Shown: positions 55,256 through 64,000 of the stretch, piece after piece
Position numbering within the stretch: the stretch's first letter is position 1
Layout: each line of letters starts with the position of its first letter
Assembly (NCBI RefSeq): GCF_011758565.1
Contig: NZ_JAAMOX010000001.1
Location: 1,403,838-1,467,837 of the forward strand
Direction of reading: 5' to 3'
Source: Lysinibacter cavernae
GTDB lineage: Bacteria; Actinomycetota; Actinomycetes; Actinomycetales; Microbacteriaceae
Length of the DNA stretch: 64,000 nucleotides
Notes under the pieces: model-generated
What the model was told of the DNA's origin: nothing
Databases searched by the model: none
The model's input: the letters and a program-made list of their open reading frames with translations, nothing else
Translations under genes and position numbers: made by a program

Positions 55256-57646
55256 CTAGGCCTGTTTGCGACGGCGGAGCAGAAGGATTGCCCCGAGCAA
55301 TGCCGCGCTAGAACCCGCGGCAAGCGCTGCGGACGCGGTACCACCGCCGGTGGCCGCGAGCCCGCCGGCGGCGTGCACTCCCCCGGTCGCGTTCTCACCG
55401 TTGGCTCCGATTGCCGGCTGATCGGTTGACGATGGCTCGTTTGGCCTCGGCGTGATCGTCGGGTCAACTGGCTTCACGGTTTCCGTGACCTCGAAGGATG
55501 CCCAGCCGAGCAGCGCACCCGAAACATCCTGCACAATAACCCTGTGGATGCCCGGTTCGAGCGCGATCGGGAGCGGGGCCGATGCGGTCAGTCCCTCGTC
55601 CAGCCGTGTCCAGCCGAGCCCCGTGGATTCGGAGCGCACGCTGAGGTAGACGTTAGAATCGGCCCGCTGCCCGAGCACCGTTGCGGTGATCATCCCGTCG
55701 GCAGTGACCTCTGCGGTCAGGCCGCCACGGTTCTCCTCGGTGAGCTGGGATTCCGGGATCTCGACTGGAGCAGCATCCGGCGCGGCAATGGCAAGCCGCG
55801 TGTAGCTGTCCGCGCTTCGGTCGGTGAAGGATTCCTGCCACCACAGGTTGGTGTGCCGCAGGAAGGTGGCAACCCCGTGCGATCGCTCGGCATCAAGATC
55901 GCCTGCGGCCACGGTGATGCTCACGGTGAACGCGCCTCCCGAGGCGTTCAGCTCTGCTGGGTAGAGCTGACCCCATTCGGAATCTGGCGAGGTCGCGATC
56001 CAGTTTCGTGAGCCTTCCATCCCCGGCTGCCAGTCGGCATCCTCAAACAGGGCGACGTCGAGAGAGTACGAGCCGCTTCCGTCTGATGGCGGCACCGAAA
56101 TGTTTGCGCCAACAACGGTGACGGTTCCGCCGACAGCTGGGTCGAGAACGCTGTCGCTACCGAGCACAATCTGAGGTTTACCAGTCGCCGCAACCACGCG
56201 ATACGCGGTAGCTTCGGTGCGAACGCTCTGTCCGAGCCGGTTTGAAACCAGGACCCGCACCTGGCTGTTGCCGACGGCATCCGCTGGGGGAAGGAGCAAC
56301 CGCTGGCCGGAGCCTGAGGTGCTCCGTGACTGGGTGACACCGTCAAGCGTTGCCCACGTCTCGCCCTGATCGAACGAACGCTCAACAACAAAGACTGTTG
56401 GCCCTGGCGTACCAGAGGCGGTCACGTCGAGTACCGGGCGCATTCCCTCGATTGCGAGCACTGCGCCGGGTTGCTGGTCGATGCGAAGCTCACGCGGAGT
56501 CTCCGTCTGGAGCCTAAGCTCGGCCGAATAACTCTGACCCGCGGCATTTTCGGCGACAAAACGCACGGACACGCCGTTCCACTCAGACCCGATTGAGGGG
56601 AGGGCAAGCTTCTCCTCGTTCGCGCCTTGGATGGCACGCCACGGTTCGGTCTTGCTGTCCTTTCGCTCCCAGAACACGCCGCGTGCGCCGGTGGCCGACG
56701 CCGAGATCATGACGTTATTGCCTTCGAGTACCGGAAACTCGAGGTTGGATGCGGGATTGGCGGTAATGATTGGCCGCTCGGTCCCAGCATCACCGCCAGC
56801 AACCACGCGCAGCGGCATCGGCGCCTTATTCGGGTCAGCGCTGCCGCCGCTCGTGTGCCAATACGAGGCCAGTCCGCTCTCGTAGTGGAAATCGACGAAC
56901 GATTCGGGCCACGATCCCCAGCCAGGCTTTCCCTTATTCTCGGCGGGAATCGCGGATGTTGCGCTGCGGCCCGACTCTGCAACACCAGGCTCGTTCAGCG
57001 GGAAATAGTCGCGACCGGCAAAGTCAGGGGCAATCTCGATGGCCCCCGTTCCGATGGAAACTGACGCGAATGTGGCAAGGACAACCTCGCGCGACCGCAG
57101 GGGGAATCCGCCTTCCGGGTTCTCCATGTTCGCGCCAAATCCACCGGCGACCGCCCGCAGCTCGCCTGAGCCGTCAGCGCCAACGCTCAGCACGGGGTCC
57201 TTGACCGTCCACGGTACGAGTCCTCCGTATGCGTTTGCGGTAAACGCCCCACTCCAGCGAACCTCGCCAGCACCCGTCACCGGGTCGAGCGCTCCGTCGC
57301 CGTGCAAAAAACGTGCTCGCTGATTGATACTTTTGCCTTCCATCGGGAGGCAAATATTCGCTTTGGATGCCCGCTGGGCGCTGCCATCCGCCGCAAGCTT
57401 GACGATCGAGACGTTGCCGAGTTCTTCGCGGAATGCCGATTCTTCGCCTGCGGAGAAGTAGTTACAGACATGTCCGAGCGAGTCGGCTTGCTGATATTCC
57501 TGGTTGGGCGCGATATCGAGCCGAAGATCGGTGAGCGGTTGTCGTTCGTTAATGGCTTGAGCCGGCATCACCCCCGTTGTGACGATGGCGGCTATTGCCG
57601 CAACGGCGAGAATCGTGGCGCGCAAACGCCCGCGAAGCAGTGGCAT
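55256..57646 (-). CDS. HtaA-type haem-associated surface protein with LAATG tail
   Basis: A protein of 796 residues. A signal peptide ends near A-Q-A (about 30). The region 35-240 has the HtaA-like pattern (V-R-W-S-G-A-F-T, E-G-G-F-P-L). Ig-like or beta-rich parts fill 290-680. A Pro-rich linker and the sorting sequence L-A-A-T-G (763-767), a hydrophobic helix and R-R-R-K end it. HtaA proteins bind haem at the surface of actinobacteria. An iron box upstream supports expression under iron limitation. AGGAG precedes the ATG. Confidence 0.75.
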   Translation of the reverse strand: MPLLRGRLRATILAVAAIAAIVTTGVMPAQAINERQPLTDLRLDIAPNQEYQQADSLGHVCNYFSAGEESAFREELGNVSIVKLAADGSAQRASKANICLPMEGKSINQRARFLHGDGALDPVTGAGEVRWSGAFTANAYGGLVPWTVKDPVLSVGADGSGELRAVAGGFGANMENPEGGFPLRSREVVLATFASVSIGTGAIEIAPDFAGRDYFPLNEPGVAESGRSATSAIPAENKGKPGWGSWPESFVDFHYESGLASYWHTSGGSADPNKAPMPLRVVAGGDAGTERPIITANPASNLEFPVLEGNNVMISASATGARGVFWERKDSKTEPWRAIQGANEEKLALPSIGSEWNGVSVRFVAENAAGQSYSAELRLQTETPRELRIDQQPGAVLAIEGMRPVLDVTASGTPGPTVFVVERSFDQGETWATLDGVTQSRSTSGSGQRLLLPPADAVGNSQVRVLVSNRLGQSVRTEATAYRVVAATGKPQIVLGSDSVLDPAVGGTVTVVGANISVPPSDGSGSYSLDVALFEDADWQPGMEGSRNWIATSPDSEWGQLYPAELNASGGAFTVSITVAAGDLDAERSHGVATFLRHTNLWWQESFTDRSADSYTRLAIAAPDAAPVEIPESQLTEENRGGLTAEVTADGMITATVLGQRADSNVYLSVRSESTGLGWTRLDEGLTASAPLPIALEPGIHRVIVQDVSGALLGWASFEVTETVKPVDPTITPRPNEPSSTDQPAIGANGENATGGVHAAGGLAATGGGTASAALAAGSSAALLGAILLLRRRKQA

Positions 57647-57712
57647 GGTTCTCCTGACTACTTGGGATAGTTCCGCCGGGGCATAGACCGGCTCAAACCA
57701 CGGCCCCCGACC

Positions 57713-57731
57713 TTAGGTTAGGCTACCCTTA
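57713..57731. promoter_or_regulatory. DtxR/IdeR-type iron box
   Basis: TTAGGTTAGGCTACCCTTA matches the known 19-bp DtxR/IdeR consensus (TTAGGTTAGGCTAACCTAA) at 17 positions. It lies 67-85 bases upstream of the HtaA-type gene, so iron-loaded DtxR would repress that gene. Confidence 0.85.
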
Positions 57732-58122
57732 ATCAGAAAAAACAACAAACCACCTCTCTCTGCAGCAACAACCGTGGCGCTGAACCCAACGTCGCTCATG
57801 CGGCGAGCCGTTGCTTCCTAAACGCCGATCTCGTAGCGCCACATCGACCAGATGCCCACGAACGACAAGAGGAGCGGCGCTGCTGGGCCCCGTCGTTTCA
57901 TTAACGTTTCTTACTGAGTTTCAAAACGTGAAGTCGCTTGACAGAAGAAGAAAACCTTGGCCTCAGAAGACTCGATACCGCAGCCAAGCGAACCAATCAC
58001 AACACACAAACGTAAGTTATTCGGATGCTTTCTCTCTTAACCAGTTAAGCCATCAACCACAATCAGCATCACGAAGGACGCCCAATGATCACCCACACGT
58101 GTTGTCGCACATCGGTCACACA
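57732..58122. other. Intergenic stretch without a supported gene
   Basis: About 390 bases between the iron box and the hypothetical gene at 58123. A frame open from 57811 continues into that gene, but its first 104 codons are Arg/Ser/Gln-rich with no pattern and no ribosome site. The stretch should hold the promoter of the 58123 gene. Confidence 0.45.
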
Positions 58123-58686
58123 ATGACAACAACACCAGCCACCCGAGATGACCTTCGCGAGGTGTGCGCTGCTTGGATGTTTCTCGACGTCGATTTTGAG
58201 CAGGTCATCAACGTTGCCGAACTCCTGTTGGCAGAGGGCGATCAAGCTCCAGCAATCGTCGAGATCGCAAGCCTGTATCCTGAGGCGTTCTCGGTCGACC
58301 GTCAGCTCGTTGTCAGTAGGGCGATGCACAGTATCGGGTATCCAGACCTCGTCGTCGGAAGCGAAACCCTTGAGATCTTGGCGCTTCGACGGAAATGCGC
58401 TGAGTACCTGAGCGGCAACCTGAGCTTGCGCGGCCTCGCCCGATGGGCACACAGCAATATGGGCCATAGCGGGCCAACGTTCGCACAGCCGCTTGTTGAG
58501 CTTGAAGACCGCTACCAGCGCGCGGAACTCCCTGCGAATATCTCGCCAGACGATGGGTTTACCCTCGAACAATCGCTTCATATCAGCCAGTACTTGACCG
58601 ACACGCCTGGCCTCGGGCTGCACGATCTTGAGGCCGTTGGGCAGCTCCATGCGAGGGATTTTCTGCGGCTCACTCATCACCTGTAA
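58123..58686 (+). CDS. Hypothetical protein
   Basis: From ATG 58123 it has 187 residues, soluble, acidic, with even helical content (L-R-E-V-C-A-A-W-M-F-L-D-V-D-F-E-Q-V, A-L-R-R-K-C-A-E-Y-L-S-G-N-L-S). There is no signal or membrane helix, and I recognise no family. No good ribosome site is seen. It ends at a terminator hairpin shared with the convergent LRR gene. Confidence 0.6.
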   Translation: MTTTPATRDDLREVCAAWMFLDVDFEQVINVAELLLAEGDQAPAIVEIASLYPEAFSVDRQLVVSRAMHSIGYPDLVVGSETLEILALRRKCAEYLSGNLSLRGLARWAHSNMGHSGPTFAQPLVELEDRYQRAELPANISPDDGFTLEQSLHISQYLTDTPGLGLHDLEAVGQLHARDFLRLTHHL

Positions 58687-58771
58687 CGGCCAGCTCCCTC
58701 GCATCTCCACGTTTGCGCGTCGACATCACGGCGAACCGTCTGCCCGTCATTCTCGGCGCTCCCAAAACACA

Positions 58772-58803
58772 GAATGCCCCGTCCTACACAGGACGAGGCA
58801 TTC
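58772..58803. terminator. Terminator hairpin
   Basis: GAATGCC(C)CGTCCT and AGGACG(A)GGCATTC pair around a 4-base loop, between the hypothetical gene (+) and the LRR gene (-). Confidence 0.8.
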
Positions 58804-58841
58804 CGGATGCGATCACTGCCGATCAGCGACCAGCAGGGTTG

Positions 58842-60485
58842 CTACTTGCCGGGTACAACACGACGGCGAGCGACGAGAGCGACAGCAGCTCCTGCAATCA
58901 GAGCAAGAATGGCGCCGGCAGCAGTAAGGCTGGGCGTGCCATTACCCGTTGTAGCAAGTGAAGCGCCGCTCGTCACGGTCTCGTTGTTTGGCACCTGACC
59001 GGGAACGGCAGGGTCCGTCGGAACCACTGGAGGGACGATCGGGTCCGTCGGATCAGTCGGGTCAGTTGGGTCCGTCGGCACCACAGGAGGATCAACCACG
59101 ATGGCCTTCCCAACAACCACGGTGTAGTCGTGATCGATCATGTTGCCGTAGGCATCCGTTCGGCGAACGGACAGCGGGAACGTTCCCTCCTCCGTCGGGG
59201 TGCCGGCAAGGACACCGGAGGCATCCAGTTCAAGCCCGGGCACCTCGCCAGATATCAGCGAGAACGGGCCGTTCACAAAGTTGGCATCCACGGTGAACTG
59301 GAATGACGAAGCGCTGCCAATAGGAACCTCAGCCGGGTCGGCATTGGTGAAGTCAGCGCGGGTCAGTGGGTACGTCAGCGTGGCCGAGTAGGTCGCCCCG
59401 GAGCCAGGCAGCGGGTCACCCGAGATCTTCGAGGTGAGACCGGTCGCATCCGCAGGAATGTCGGCCCAAATGGTCAGGCCCTCAGGCGTGGTCGTCGCGC
59501 TTCCGCTGGCCGTGAGAACAACATCCTCAAGCATCGTGAACGGGGCCGTGGTCGCCTCGGTTGTGCGGTACGTCGATTCGGTCTGTGACGCAACAACCGG
59601 GATGCCGGTCACGCGCTGGTTCAGGAACCCAACCTGCCTCAGGCTTGGCCAGGTATCCACCATCGAGAGGTCAGACACACGCGCGCCGTTGATGTTCACA
59701 ATCTGAAGCTTTGGCAGCCCAGCAACGGGATGCAGGTCGGAGATCTCCGTATTCGGCGCGGACAACGTAATGAGCTTGGTCAGGTCAGCCAACGGCGTAA
59801 TGTCGCTCACTGGAGTCTCTTGAAAATACAGTTCGAGCAGGTCGTTAAGCCCGATAACTGGGTCGAGGCTCGCAACCTTGGTTGCGGCCATCTCGATGCG
59901 CCACAGCATAGTTTTGCCACGAACCGGTTCAAGGTCTGCAACAGTTGTCCAGTTGAACTGGAGGTAGTTGATAATTGGCATGGATGCCACAGCGGCGATG
60001 TCAGTGATCTGAGTGCTGCTGACGTTCAGCTGACGGATACCAACAAGCCCCCGAAGCGGCTCAATAGAGGTGATCGGATTTCCGCTCAGGTCGATCAGGT
60101 CAAGGTTCGAGGCATATTCAAGACCGGTGAGGTCGGTGATGCCCGAGTTCGGATTCTTGAGTGTGGCCAACTGGCGAAGGCCTCCGCGGGTAAGCGTCGG
60201 CTGTCCAACTTTCTGCGACACGATCGAATACAACACGGGGTCAGGCATCGTCACCAGTTCATTGTCGTCGGGCAGAGCCGCGCGGCCCATGAACCCAACA
60301 GCGGCGCTAAACGTGGGGACAACGCCGGCATCATCGGACCAAAGGCCACCCTGGTCTGCAGAAATATTGCTCACCGAGGGTACTGGCGTGGTTGGCTCGT
60401 CAGACGCAAATGCGACGCTCGCCGGAGCAAGCAGCAGAGCAGCCACAGAGGTTGCAATACACACTCGAAGTTTTGGCAGTTTCAT
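58842..60485 (-). CDS. Leucine-rich-repeat surface protein with LATTG tail
   Basis: A protein of 547 residues. A signal peptide ends near A-F-A-S (about 28). Internalin-like LRRs at about 95-285 show N-L-D-L-I-D-L-S-G-N-P-I and I-R-Q-L-N-V-S-S-T-Q-I-T-D-I. A putative Ig-like domain (about 380-460) contains G-V-L-A-G-T-P-T-E-E-G. A D-P-T repeat spacer and the sorting signal L-A-T-T-G (510-514), a hydrophobic helix and R-R-R end it. It is probably wall-anchored and involved in binding. AAGG precedes the ATG. Confidence 0.85.
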   Translation of the reverse strand: MKLPKLRVCIATSVAALLLAPASVAFASDEPTTPVPSVSNISADQGGLWSDDAGVVPTFSAAVGFMGRAALPDDNELVTMPDPVLYSIVSQKVGQPTLTRGGLRQLATLKNPNSGITDLTGLEYASNLDLIDLSGNPITSIEPLRGLVGIRQLNVSSTQITDIAAVASMPIINYLQFNWTTVADLEPVRGKTMLWRIEMAATKVASLDPVIGLNDLLELYFQETPVSDITPLADLTKLITLSAPNTEISDLHPVAGLPKLQIVNINGARVSDLSMVDTWPSLRQVGFLNQRVTGIPVVASQTESTYRTTEATTAPFTMLEDVVLTASGSATTTPEGLTIWADIPADATGLTSKISGDPLPGSGATYSATLTYPLTRADFTNADPAEVPIGSASSFQFTVDANFVNGPFSLISGEVPGLELDASGVLAGTPTEEGTFPLSVRRTDAYGNMIDHDYTVVVGKAIVVDPPVVPTDPTDPTDPTDPIVPPVVPTDPAVPGQVPNNETVTSGASLATTGNGTPSLTAAGAILALIAGAAVALVARRRVVPGK

Positions 60486-60894
60486 AGTGCCTTTCAGATC
60501 AAAACGGTGAGGGGAACGAAATGCGTGCGCTCACCCAAGCACGATTGCGCGCATCCAAATGGCGGATGACCCAACGGCAAGACCTGCCAAACCAAGCAAC
60601 ACCCCAGACAGTCAGCCCCTCAACTGATGCCCCTACTGAGGATTACCGTCGTCTGACGAGCGTGTACGTGCGACTCCCCCTGAGAAGCACGTGCCGGCGA
60701 AAGCACTGAACAGTGTCTCTGCTGGTGCAGAGAACCCCTAAACATCGTGGCAGCCTTCCCCAAGAATGCTGCCACAACCGCCAAGAACAAAATGACGGTA
60801 CTCAAATACTAACACGCGTTGGCTGCGGGCACGCTGGACAGAGAGGAACTGAACGAGACGTCGCCCGCTCGGCGATACAGAACGGTGCGAGGGT
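60486..60894. other. Intergenic stretch without a supported gene
   Basis: About 410 bases. It holds the presumed LRR-gene promoter and the hairpin at 60747-60775; short open frames in it have no ribosome site or recognisable motif. Confidence 0.5.
60747..60775 (-). terminator. Possible terminator hairpin
   Basis: GTGGCAGC and GCTGCCAC pair around a 13-base loop, downstream of the small membrane gene at 60895. Confidence 0.45.
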
Positions 60895-61179
60895 CTACGG
60901 TCGAAGCTGAGAGAACAAATTCACGATCTGCATCACGACTAATGCCCACCCAACAATGCCCAGCCCTGCGCCGGAAAACGCCAAAAGAATGTCCTTCGGA
61001 AAGCGACGGACGCGACGGACCCATGCCGCACCGTAAAAAACACACATCAACCCAAGCGGCAAAGCACAAAAAAGCGTGATTACAAATCCCCACGGCACAC
61101 CACCGCGCAACCAGTCGAATGGCAGAAACAAGCCGAGAAACATGCAGAAAAAATGAAGACCAAAGGGCACGGCAGCCAC
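60895..61179 (-). CDS. Small membrane protein
   Basis: A protein of 94 residues starting at GTG 61179, with a weak ribosome site. Two to three hydrophobic segments are visible (about 7-20, 29-50, 66-90) with a basic loop V-R-R-V-R-R-F-P-K between the last two, as in real membrane proteins. No family recognised. Confidence 0.55.
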   Translation of the reverse strand: MAAVPFGLHFFCMFLGLFLPFDWLRGGVPWGFVITLFCALPLGLMCVFYGAAWVRRVRRFPKDILLAFSGAGLGIVGWALVVMQIVNLFSQLRP

Positions 61180-61293
61180 AAGAAACGACCCTGACCCCGC
61201 AAAGGACGGCTTTCGACATGAGGCTCAGAGTAGTCACGGACGACTCGGCAGCTTCGGGGGCAGCCAATTGCTGCTGACTGGCGTCTCTCAACA

Positions 61294-61635
61294 TCAACCA
61301 GAAATGAACTGGTCGATAGCGGCTGTGACGATCATCCAGCCCGCCAGCGGGATCAGGAGCATGACCACAATGGCAATACTCTCGATAACGACGACCGCCT
61401 TCTTTGGCAGCGGAACCGCTTTGACCAATATGGTTGTGACTACCAGCAGCGAAAACGGGCCAAACAGACCGAGTAACCTGCCGAACTGGATCTGATCGAA
61501 GTCGCACGGTTGCAGGTCTGAACACAGCGCGAAGCCTGCGGCAAGGCCAATATAGAAACCCACTATCGTCGCTACACAAGCCAGCAGAGCCTGGGTGACT
61601 AACAGCACGTTGATGAGTCGCTTTGGTCTCTCCAT
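61294..61635 (-). CDS. Small membrane protein
   Basis: A protein of 113 residues with about three to four hydrophobic segments (about 8-35, 52-73, 80-110) separated by a short loop with two Cys (L-C-S-D-L-Q-P-C-D). GAGAGAA lies upstream of the ATG. It has the same orientation as the other small membrane gene; function unknown. Confidence 0.7.
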   Translation of the reverse strand: MERPKRLINVLLVTQALLACVATIVGFYIGLAAGFALCSDLQPCDFDQIQFGRLLGLFGPFSLLVVTTILVKAVPLPKKAVVVIESIAIVVMLLIPLAGWMIVTAAIDQFISG

Positions 61636-61802
61636 TTGCGAGTTCTCTCAGACCCTTCGTCAGTAACGCCCTCTATCTAGCGGTGGCGATCAGAAGCGAG
61701 CCCACAGTAGATAAAGAGATAATCCTGAACCGCTTATTACGCACGCGATGTGACACAGCCTGATGCCAAAGGCATCTCACCACTGCTGATCGTTACAAGA
61801 TG

Positions 61803-61839
61803 CCCCCTTGCATCCCTTTATTACAGGGATGCAAGGGGG
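61803..61839. terminator. Perfect 15-bp hairpin
   Basis: CCCCCTTGCATCCCT and AGGGATGCAAGGGGG pair perfectly around a 7-base loop, about 90 bases upstream of the gene at 61931. There is no T-tract, so it may be a leader structure instead of a terminator. Confidence 0.6.
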
Positions 61840-61930
61840 GGGTGGTGTCGTTCTTATGTCATGGCCGCACCTAGAGCTGGCAGACTTATGGGCTACTACG
61901 ACGCAACCCCGACAGAAGGATACGGAAGTC

Positions 61931-62527
61931 ATGTCCATCCACCTTGAAGTCATCCCGTCATCTCAGCGAATTCCGACGGCAGAGGAGTTATTAGCGAGGA
62001 CTCAGATAACACTGGCCGCTCTGGCCAATAACTCTGCAGCTTTACGGATCTGGTCCGTCGAAAAGTTTTCTACGTTCAACCCGCAAATCAGAGTAATCGA
62101 CGAGTCTGGATGTGAGATTCGTTCCGCTCGGCTGGATTTCAACGAAAACTCTTGCGGTTGGGTGTCCTTGAACGGCGACACATTGGTCTTGGGTTTCCGA
62201 TTTGACCGCAAAACCGAGACCGATGCTATCGAGTGGCGAGAATACCTCATGCAGGATGTCGCCACGCGGGCAGCAGTTGGGGCTGAGATCGACGGTTTCG
62301 GGTACGAAAATGCTGCTCAACTGGGGTACTCCTGGGCAATGAGGGGCAGCTTGGGACGTTCGAAAGCGACATGGCTGCTGGCTGGAGTCACTGCAACTGC
62401 CTTAGCCGAGCTCACCGATGGAATCCTATGGTCAGACGATGGCGGCGCAGACTGGCGGCGAATGCCAGCAAACCCCCGAACGTTCCTTGAGTGGTTCCCC
62501 GACTGGGTTGATGCAAACTTCTCATAA
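61931..62527 (+). CDS. Hypothetical protein
   Basis: From ATG 61931 it has 198 residues, soluble and acidic, ending with W-F-P-D-W-V-D-A-N-F-S. No signal or membrane helix. GGAAG lies a few bases before the ATG and AAGGA farther up. I recognise no family. The leader contains a perfect 15-bp hairpin. Confidence 0.7.
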   Translation: MSIHLEVIPSSQRIPTAEELLARTQITLAALANNSAALRIWSVEKFSTFNPQIRVIDESGCEIRSARLDFNENSCGWVSLNGDTLVLGFRFDRKTETDAIEWREYLMQDVATRAAVGAEIDGFGYENAAQLGYSWAMRGSLGRSKATWLLAGVTATALAELTDGILWSDDGGADWRRMPANPRTFLEWFPDWVDANFS

Positions 62528-63218
62528 GCGCATGCCTCAAGCGCTGACGAACGATGTTCAACCTCGCTATCCACGCATGACAGTCAGACGTACTATCAAT
62601 CTTTGTGGCCGATATGCGCGCATTGAGCCCGTGATACTCTGAGCCTGAGTTCGCCCAAGGTGCATCTATCGGTAAGGATGCGCCCAACCCGCAGCCTGGT
62701 GAGGGTGGCAGTCCCGTTCGAGCCGGGCCGAGCCCCAGGGTTCCCCTGTGCTGCGGGCACTGTTGGGAATCCAACCAACGGGGTCACGTCTTGAATGTCA
62801 CTGGCAGGGCGTAAACCTTCGCTCATGGTCGAGCAGGTGACCTGTGATCTCGTGCGCTACTTCCCAGTTCATTGCAGCGCACAAACCCACGCCGGAGACA
62901 CTCCCCTGCTACATCCACGAGGCCAGGGCCTTCACCGGCAGCGTCATGCTCGGCGAGTGTGGCTGTGACACTGTGATGCCCGTGTGGTTCTTCTCGAGTT
63001 CGTGTCGGCTTGATTCCTGGTTCCAGGGCTGCCTCGAGTTGTTCAACGACAGTGGGCAGGCTGTTTGGGATCAGGTGTCTTAGGTGCCGCGTGATTACTG
63101 GGTTTGCTTGGCCGTGCGGTAGCGATTTTGCGGACGGCATCGCTTTATCGTGTCTGCACTGTTGTTGCGTAGAATGAGGCCTGCGCCCGCTGGGGCGTAA
63201 TGAGCCAAAGGAAATAAA
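62528..63218. other. Unassigned stretch, possibly decayed sequence
   Basis: About 690 bases with only doubtful frames: a 289-codon frame on the minus strand (62823-63692) runs through the PH-domain gene and is Arg/His/Pro-rich, and a 79-codon frame on the plus strand lies at 62844-63083. None has a ribosome site or recognisable domain. The last part should hold the PH-gene promoter. Confidence 0.45.
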
Positions 63219-63593
63219 ATGGAACCTGCATCGTCTCTCGGCTGGACTCTGCGCAACGAGATCGCTATTCCCGCCGACATCAACAGCTTTCTGGTCGAGG
63301 GCGAGGTAGCGGTGGCGTCCTTTCAAACTTTCCGTGACTCCGCTACATTCACCACTAAGCGGTTGATTATTCGTGACGCACAGGGCCTTACTGGCAAGAA
63401 GGTCGAGGTGTACTCGCTTCCGTACAGCTCGATCAATATGTGGTCTTCCGAGAATGCTCGTGGGATCCTGGATCGCGATGCCGAGATTGAGCTTTGGACT
63501 CGTGCGGGCCATATCAAGGTGAAACTTGGGAAGGGCGCAGATGTGCGTCGTATCGACGGGTTGATCGCCTGGGCGGTGCTCAACTCGCACTAG
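63219..63593 (+). CDS. Bacterial PH-domain protein
   Basis: A protein of 124 residues. Alternating beta-strands (I-N-S-F-L-V-E-G-E-V-A-V-A-S-F, T-K-R-L-I-I-R-D, V-E-V-Y-S-L-P-Y-S-S-I, A-E-I-E-L-W-T) and a C-terminal helix (I-D-G-L-I-A-W-A-V) fit the YokE/DUF1696 PH-like family. AAGGA lies 7 bases before the ATG. Function of the family is unclear. Confidence 0.85.
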   Translation: MEPASSLGWTLRNEIAIPADINSFLVEGEVAVASFQTFRDSATFTTKRLIIRDAQGLTGKKVEVYSLPYSSINMWSSENARGILDRDAEIELWTRAGHIKVKLGKGADVRRIDGLIAWAVLNSH

Positions 63594-64000
63594 CGGTTTT
63601 GGCTGGCATCGCTCGGGCGTTGCCAGCATGCTGTCTTTTCCTGAGCATTGGTCATGTACCCCTGTGTTTCCTGGGTGGATTGTTGGTTCCACGCATCATC
63701 ATGTTGAGTGTGCCGTAGCTGCCTTCTTCGGTAAGGACCATGCGTTCGAAGCAAACACTGCTGATGCGGCAGTTGTCAGGGCCCTCGGCGTTCGAGTTCT
63801 TCCTCAAGCTTCTTCGAGATTCGATCAGCGTATGCAGCCCCAGCCTCGGCGATGTTGACTCATTCCACGGCGCCTCCGCTAACAGGAACTGCCACGATCA
63901 GACAAATGCTGGGTTGTCGGCATCGGCTGGTGCTGACAGTGCCTCGATTTATCTGACCGATGTCCTCCCACGGTGGGGAGACGCAGTGCAAGGCTTTGGA
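63594..64000. other. Right-edge stretch with uncertain coding content
   Basis: Two overlapping frames compete here, one ending at 63858 and one open to the edge from 63740. Neither resembles a family I know. Confidence 0.4.
63740..64000 (+). CDS. Possible gene start running off the window
   Basis: From ATG 63740 the frame is open to the edge (87 codons). AAGGA lies 5-6 bases before it. The visible protein begins M-R-S-K-Q-T-L-L and later has Y-L-T-D-V-L-P-R-W. No family recognised, and the Ser/Ala-rich middle is not convincing. Confidence 0.3.
   Translation, partial: MRSKQTLLMRQLSGPSAFEFFLKLLRDSISVCSPSLGDVDSFHGASANRNCHDQTNAGLSASAGADSASIYLTDVLPRWGDAVQGFG

Noticed and set aside
57811-58122. 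Upstream extension of the hypothetical gene at 58123
   Set aside because: The extra 104 residues are low-information Arg/Ser/Gln-rich sequence; the pattern changes sharply at the ATG at 58123.
62823-63692. A 289-codon minus-strand frame, considered as a decayed transposase
   Set aside because: No transposase motif could be found, no terminal repeats are visible, and it runs antisense through the PH-domain gene.

Overview
The window is GC-rich DNA from an actinobacterium, most like a member of Microbacteriaceae. The signs are a DtxR/IdeR-type iron box, LAxTG-type wall-sorting tails, alternate-type signal peptides beside a SipW-like peptidase, -10 hexamers six bases before ATG (leaderless starts), and the actinobacterial neighbours leuB, ilvE, FAH hydrolase, gltX, tRNA-Gln and tRNA-Glu. 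I see no rRNA, CRISPR array, phage module or intact insertion sequence.

1-13 kb: housekeeping genes. These are a UPF0114 membrane protein cut by the window edge, a TetR gene divergent from a membrane protein with two operator-like sites between them, tRNA-Glu, a lipid/diacylglycerol kinase, an MBL hydrolase, a nitronate monooxygenase, a fadBA beta-oxidation pair, tRNA-Gln, a repeat-rich gap, a thioredoxin-reductase-like enzyme and gltX.

13-41.6 kb: accessory metabolism. A YczE/MocR pair and a LysR-MFS-aminotransferase V group come first, then a RecQ-like helicase and an aldehyde dehydrogenase with DUF779. Next is a probable D-apionate (D-apiose) catabolic operon (apnL, SDR, apnO, oiaC) with a divergent FCD-type GntR regulator and a strong operator/promoter. 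A GAF regulator, a CUT2-type sugar ABC transporter, dctA with a DcuSR/CitAB-type two-component system, and an ascorbate-type PTS operon (IIC, IIB, IIA, SIS protein) with a UTRA-type GntR regulator and a perfect 12-bp palindrome follow. This block separates FAH/ilvE/leuB from gltX, which are usually neighbours.

41.6-47.4 kb: FAH hydrolase, ilvE, leuB, a 14-TM exporter with a divergent TetR and palindromic operator, and a small hypothetical gene.

47.4-60.5 kb: a cell-surface island. A SipW-like signal peptidase with a long second domain is encoded with three small exported proteins that share a W-x-D-x-E-x-x-(A/G)-T-G motif. Beside it are three large LAxTG-anchored proteins: a 1394-residue protein with nine alternating IPT/TIG repeats, an HtaA-type haem-associated protein behind an iron box, and a leucine-rich-repeat protein.

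60.5-64 kb: small membrane and hypothetical proteins, one bacterial PH-domain protein, and sequence I cannot assign.

Dispersed elements include three copies of a 58-bp palindromic repeat, two copies of a GTGGGGTGC palindrome, and an 8-bp tandem array. All functional assignments come from reading the sequence; no database search was run.
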